Assembly (NCBI RefSeq): GCF_004799405.1
Contig: NZ_SSMW01000148.1
Coordinates: 1-45,126 of the forward strand
From: Bradyrhizobium sp.
Lineage (GTDB): Bacteria > Pseudomonadota > Alphaproteobacteria > Rhizobiales > Xanthobacteraceae
DNA: 45,126 nt
Direction of reading: 5' to 3'
Part shown: one piece after another, positions 42,029 through 45,126 of the stretch
Layout: each line of letters begins with the position of its first letter
Position numbering within the stretch: position 1 is the first letter of the stretch
Translations under genes and position numbers: made by a program
Notes under the pieces: generated by a model
Told to the model about the DNA's origin: nothing
Database searches by the model: none
Seen by the model: only the letters and a program-made list of their open reading frames with translations

Positions 42029-42427
42029 TCACGACAGGCCTGGCCATGACGGGCCGACGATTTTTGCCAGAGCGGCAAGAGCCAGCGCCTGAACGCCGAC
42101 CAGCACAAGAAGCCCGGCGCTTCCGTCACGCAGTGGCGACGGCCAGATTTCGAAAAGTCCGGGTACGAACAGTATAACGAGCCCGGCCACCACGATCAGC
42201 GTACTCCATCGGAGCTCGGTATAGCCGTAGAAGCCGGTGCCCGTCAGAAGCGCTGCCAGTAAAACGGCATTGCCGGCGATCAGCAATGTCGCGGATCCCG
42301 ATTTGGCGGCCTGCGGGCGTGCTTTAAGCGGGAACATGCCGGCAACAACCAGGAAGGCGATCGCGCAAACAGTCGCGAACGCCGCAAACCAGAGCAGGGA
42401 AATCCAGTTCGGCTCGATGGCGGCCAT
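42029..42427 (-). CDS. Four-helix membrane protein, unknown
   Basis: 132 residues with about four hydrophobic segments; the short charged loop LKARPQAAKSG lies after the first and GYTELRWST between the second and third. GAGGGA lies about 7 bases before the ATG at 42427. It starts 47 bp after the fatty-acid-hydroxylase stop and is probably cotranscribed with it. No family recognised; a small-membrane-protein partner of the hydroxylase is an inference from position only. Confidence 0.65.
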   Translation of the reverse strand: MAAIEPNWISLLWFAAFATVCAIAFLVVAGMFPLKARPQAAKSGSATLLIAGNAVLLAALLTGTGFYGYTELRWSTLIVVAGLVILFVPGLFEIWPSPLRDGSAGLLVLVGVQALALAALAKIVGPSWPGLS

Positions 42428-42474
42428 GATTACGTCCCTCGATCCGGTTACGCGACCGGCGAGCGTGGCCTCGC

Positions 42475-43278
42475 TTATTCAGCCGGCGTGGCAAATCCGG
42501 TCGCTTGTCCCGCCGTGCCCGGCATCGGCGTGCGTGAGGTCTTGCGCATATTGGTTTTGACGAAGCGGGTATCGTAGCCGTTCAGGAGATGACCGATCAG
42601 GCCGCGATCAAGGTCCGACGTCCCGAACAGCCAATCCATCACCGGGAATGTCAGGTTCATGTTCCGCTCCATCATGATGGACTGGTTATGATGGGCGGTG
42701 TGGTGGCGCCGCAGGGTATTGACGAACGGCATGTTGCGCACGAACCAGTTTTCATCGACATGGCAGCAGAAATGCATGAACTCATAGATCAGGTACATCG
42801 AGGTCGTGGTCGAGATCAGCAACCAGCCGACATTCGGCGAGATCAGCCAGCCGAAAAAAAGCGCCGGCGGGATCGACATCATCGTGAAGGTCACCAGCGC
42901 GTAGGGCGGGAAGAAGGTCACGCGCCAGTCGTGATGATCGGCGAAGCGCATCTCGCGTTCGGTGAAGAACTGATGGTGCATCAGCGTATGCCGGTTGTAG
43001 ATTGCGCGGAACGCCTTGATCTGCGACGGGCGGTGCATCACGAAGCGATGGATCCACCATTCGAAGAAATTCGCCGCGAGGAAAGTGAGGGGGACGGTGG
43101 CCAGTTCCCACCAGCGCAAATCGCTGACATTGGCAAAATATATCGACAGCGCCGTGAATCCGATCACGTAGATGACAAAGATATGGAGCCAGCCATTGTA
43201 CCAGCCGGCGATACGGTGACGATACGTCGCCCGGTAGGTCCGCTGCCGCTCCGTCATCGGGCTCGAGGACAGTTCCAT
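42475..43278 (-). CDS. Fatty acid hydroxylase/sterol desaturase-family protein
   Basis: Membrane-bound di-iron enzyme, 267 residues from the ATG at 43278, with GGAG in front. Histidine motifs of the family: H77-R-F-V-M-H82, H97-x-x-x-H101-H102, HFCCH, then HHTAHH. It has about four membrane helices. Family members hydroxylate or desaturate fatty acids, sterols, carotenoids or hopanoid-like lipids; the substrate is not evident. It heads an operon with two small membrane proteins and is divergent from the second Liv-type binding protein, across 184 bp. Confidence 0.88.
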   Translation of the reverse strand: MELSSSPMTERQRTYRATYRHRIAGWYNGWLHIFVIYVIGFTALSIYFANVSDLRWWELATVPLTFLAANFFEWWIHRFVMHRPSQIKAFRAIYNRHTLMHHQFFTEREMRFADHHDWRVTFFPPYALVTFTMMSIPPALFFGWLISPNVGWLLISTTTSMYLIYEFMHFCCHVDENWFVRNMPFVNTLRRHHTAHHNQSIMMERNMNLTFPVMDWLFGTSDLDRGLIGHLLNGYDTRFVKTNMRKTSRTPMPGTAGQATGFATPAE

Positions 43279-43386
43279 CACGCCGTCTCCATCATCCTAT
43301 CGGTTTGCCGATCTGACATATCACCAATCTATTAGCCCGGCAACGGGGTTCTGCGTAGTGTCCGGGGGCACTGCGGAAAAAACCGC

Positions 43387-43416
43387 TTGATGCCAAGTCT
43401 GTGATATATTTATGGT
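43387..43416 (+). promoter_or_regulatory. Tentative promoter of second Liv-type operon
   Basis: TTGATG, an 18-bp spacer, then TATGGT, 46 bp before the binding-protein ATG, in an AT-rich patch. Both boxes are imperfect. Confidence 0.35.
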
Positions 43417-43462
43417 ATGGCAACGCGCGCATCGAAGAGGCGCCGGGTAACGGGAGGCTTTC

Positions 43463-44737
43463 ATGAAGTTCACGCGTCGCGATTTTTCCAGGCTCGCCGG
43501 CACTGGCGTCCTCGCCGCCGCAGCGCCCCGGGTGTTTTCGCCCGCCATCGCCCAGAACGCGCCGCTCAGGATCGGAATGATCGCGCCCCGCTCGGGTGTG
43601 GCCGGCACCGCAGGCGAATGCGGCATCCGCGCTGTGCAGTGGGCCTCGGAGCGCATGAACAAGGATGGCGGCATCGGCGGCCGCAAGATGGAACTGGTGT
43701 TCGAGGAGGAGACCACGCCGAAGGATACCATCGAGCGCTTTCGCCGCCTGATCCTGCAGGAAAAGGTCGAGAGCGTGCATGGGCTGATTTCGACCGGGGT
43801 GAGCCTGGGTGTAGCACCGGTGGCGGAAGAAGAGCAGGCTTTGCTGGTGATGTGGGACGGCACCACCCAGGACGGCGTCAAGGAGACAATGCCGAAATCG
43901 AATTACGTGTTTCGTTCGACCGACAATGAATGCGAAGCGGTGATGGGATCGCTGCTCGCGATCAAATATTTCAAAGGTAAATTCAAGCGGGTCGCCGGCA
44001 TCAACCCGGATTATTCCTACGGCCGCAACAATTGGGAAGCCTTCAAGCAAATTCTCGCGCGCTACGGCGTCGAAGCGGAGGTTGTCGCCGAACAATGGCC
44101 GAAGGTCGGGACCATGGACCTCACGTCGCATGTCGCCGCGCTCAATGCCGCCAAGCCCGATCTGATCTTTTCCTCGATGCTGTTTGCCGACCTGCCGGTT
44201 TTCATGAAACAGGGTCACGCGTCGGGACTGTTCGACGGCGTCAAGCTGGTGTTGCCGGCCGCGGGCTGGCAGATCAACGAGCTCAAGAAGGAGTTCATGC
44301 CGGAAGGCATCATCTTCGGGCACAACACGCTGTATTTCGATCACCCGCAGGCGTCGCCGTTGCAGAAAGCGTTCATTGCGGATTACATCGAACGCTACAA
44401 GCAAGTGCCGCATTGGGAAGCGGACCGGGCCTATTTCGCGCTCGCCACCTATAAGGCCGGCGTCGAAGCCGCGCAAAAGGCCGCCGGCAAGTGGCCGACA
44501 CCGGATCAGGTGGCCCAGGCGATGCCCGGTCTCGAGGTCGATAGCCTCGGCGGCAAGGGCCGTTTCCGAAAGGACAAGATCGCCGAGCAGGTTTTCTATC
44601 AGGGGCCATCCACAAACAGCAACAAATACGACTTCCCGACGCTGGCCTCGATCGACACCTTCCAGGCCGAACAGTTGCAGAAGCCGCCCGGCGCGGATTT
44701 CTGGGACTGGATCAAGACCGCCAAAATGCCGGTCTAG
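43463..44737 (+). CDS. Tat-exported Liv-type substrate-binding protein
   Basis: Second periplasmic amide/amino-acid binding protein, 424 residues. A twin-arginine signal with RR at residues 5-6 (RRDFSRLAGTGVLAAAAPRV) and probable cleavage near PAIAQ. The mature protein has APLRIGMIAPRSGVAGTAGE and ERMNKDGGIGGRKMELVFEE, family hallmarks. A GGGAGG site lies 6-7 bases before the ATG. It differs from the first system in using Tat rather than Sec. It is followed 2 bp later by its own LivH-type gene. Confidence 0.92.
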   Translation: MKFTRRDFSRLAGTGVLAAAAPRVFSPAIAQNAPLRIGMIAPRSGVAGTAGECGIRAVQWASERMNKDGGIGGRKMELVFEEETTPKDTIERFRRLILQEKVESVHGLISTGVSLGVAPVAEEEQALLVMWDGTTQDGVKETMPKSNYVFRSTDNECEAVMGSLLAIKYFKGKFKRVAGINPDYSYGRNNWEAFKQILARYGVEAEVVAEQWPKVGTMDLTSHVAALNAAKPDLIFSSMLFADLPVFMKQGHASGLFDGVKLVLPAAGWQINELKKEFMPEGIIFGHNTLYFDHPQASPLQKAFIADYIERYKQVPHWEADRAYFALATYKAGVEAAQKAAGKWPTPDQVAQAMPGLEVDSLGGKGRFRKDKIAEQVFYQGPSTNSNKYDFPTLASIDTFQAEQLQKPPGADFWDWIKTAKMPV

Positions 44738-44739
44738 GC

Positions 44740-45126
44740 ATGACCGAGTTTGTGGATGTCGTCCTCGGCGGGACATTCCACGCTGCGGTCTTGTTTCTGG
44801 TGGCGGCCGGCCTGCAACTCGTGTTCGGGGTGCAGAAGATCGTCAATCTCGCCTGCGGATCGTTCTACGCGCTGGGGGCGTATTTCGGCATCACCGCGGT
44901 TGGTATTGCGATCAGGCTCGGCATGCCGCCGCTTTTGTTCTTTCCCGTCTTGATCTTCGCCGGTCTTGCCATCGGCCTCGTCGGCCTCCCGATCGAGCGC
45001 GTGCTGCGCACGATCTATCGCCGCGACGAGAGCTATCAGCTCCTAATCACGTTCGGATTTCTCCTGATGTTTCAGGATGCGTTCCGTTACCTGTGGGGGA
45101 CAACGCCGCGGACCATGGACAACGTC
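44740..45126 (+). CDS. livH: Liv-type permease, N-terminal part (cut by window end)
   Basis: 129 codons of a LivH-type permease. It opens GGTFHAAVLFLVAAGLQLVF, then GVQKIVNLACGSFYALGAYF, the usual first helices. In the classic LivH the third block reads NLSHGA; here it is NLACGS, which is common in distant relatives. Truncated by the window at 45126. The ATG lies 2 bases after the binding-protein stop. Confidence 0.88.
   Translation, partial: MTEFVDVVLGGTFHAAVLFLVAAGLQLVFGVQKIVNLACGSFYALGAYFGITAVGIAIRLGMPPLLFFPVLIFAGLAIGLVGLPIERVLRTIYRRDESYQLLITFGFLLMFQDAFRYLWGTTPRTMDNV

Noticed and set aside
1..45126. CRISPR arrays, insertion sequences, tRNA or rRNA genes
   Set aside because: No repeat-spacer pattern, transposase text or tRNA/rRNA-like sequence was noticed; this was by reading only, not by a search program.

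Overview
The window looks like a chromosomal segment of an alphaproteobacterium of the Bradyrhizobium/Rhodopseudomonas type (Bradyrhizobiaceae). The reasons are high GC, dense short-gap operons joined by ATGA/GTGA overlaps, two Liv-type amide/amino-acid ABC systems, a NodT-type RND efflux operon, orphan soxCD and a TPR-linked GT41 protein. I saw no rRNA, tRNA, CRISPR array or insertion sequence.

Region 1 (1-7826) is a divergent carbohydrate locus. On the minus strand lie a Tat-exported sugar-binding protein, two permeases, an ATPase and a signal-less sulfatase that runs off the window edge. On the plus strand lie a LacI-type regulator and a beta-hydroxyacid dehydrogenase whose active-site residues match sulfolactaldehyde reductase (YihU). 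Two near-identical LacI-type palindromes sit in the intergenic space, one over the predicted transcription start of the importer operon and one touching the regulator start codon. The locus is best read as import and catabolism of a sulfated or sulfonated sugar.

Region 2 (7843-16970) is an MdtABC-type tripartite efflux operon (adaptor, two RND pumps, outer-membrane lipoprotein). Region 3 (17351-24338) holds soxC and a short soxD, an OFA-type MFS transporter, a large TPR/O-GlcNAc-transferase-like protein and a GNAT-like protein.

Region 4 (24382-28763) is the most novel part. It is a compact RiPP-like locus with a 96-residue putative precursor carrying a WDLD box and one cysteine, a full-length class I lanthipeptide dehydratase and a DUF6065-like protein. 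No cyclase, protease or exporter is visible. A class I fructose-bisphosphate aldolase and a VOC dioxygenase-like gene follow.

Region 5 (31403-36417) is a CDP-sugar/branched deoxysugar glycan operon in apparent decay. rfbF has an in-frame stop and the C-methyltransferase has two frameshifts that together equal 3 missing bases. rfbG, an oxidoreductase and a membrane GT2 remain open.

Region 6 (36683-45126) has a complete Liv-type ABC operon with a strong hairpin after the binding protein and a fused, asymmetric LivG-LivF ATPase. It is followed by a small exported protein behind a perfect CRP-type palindrome, a fatty-acid-hydroxylase operon with two small membrane proteins, and the start of a second Liv-type system.
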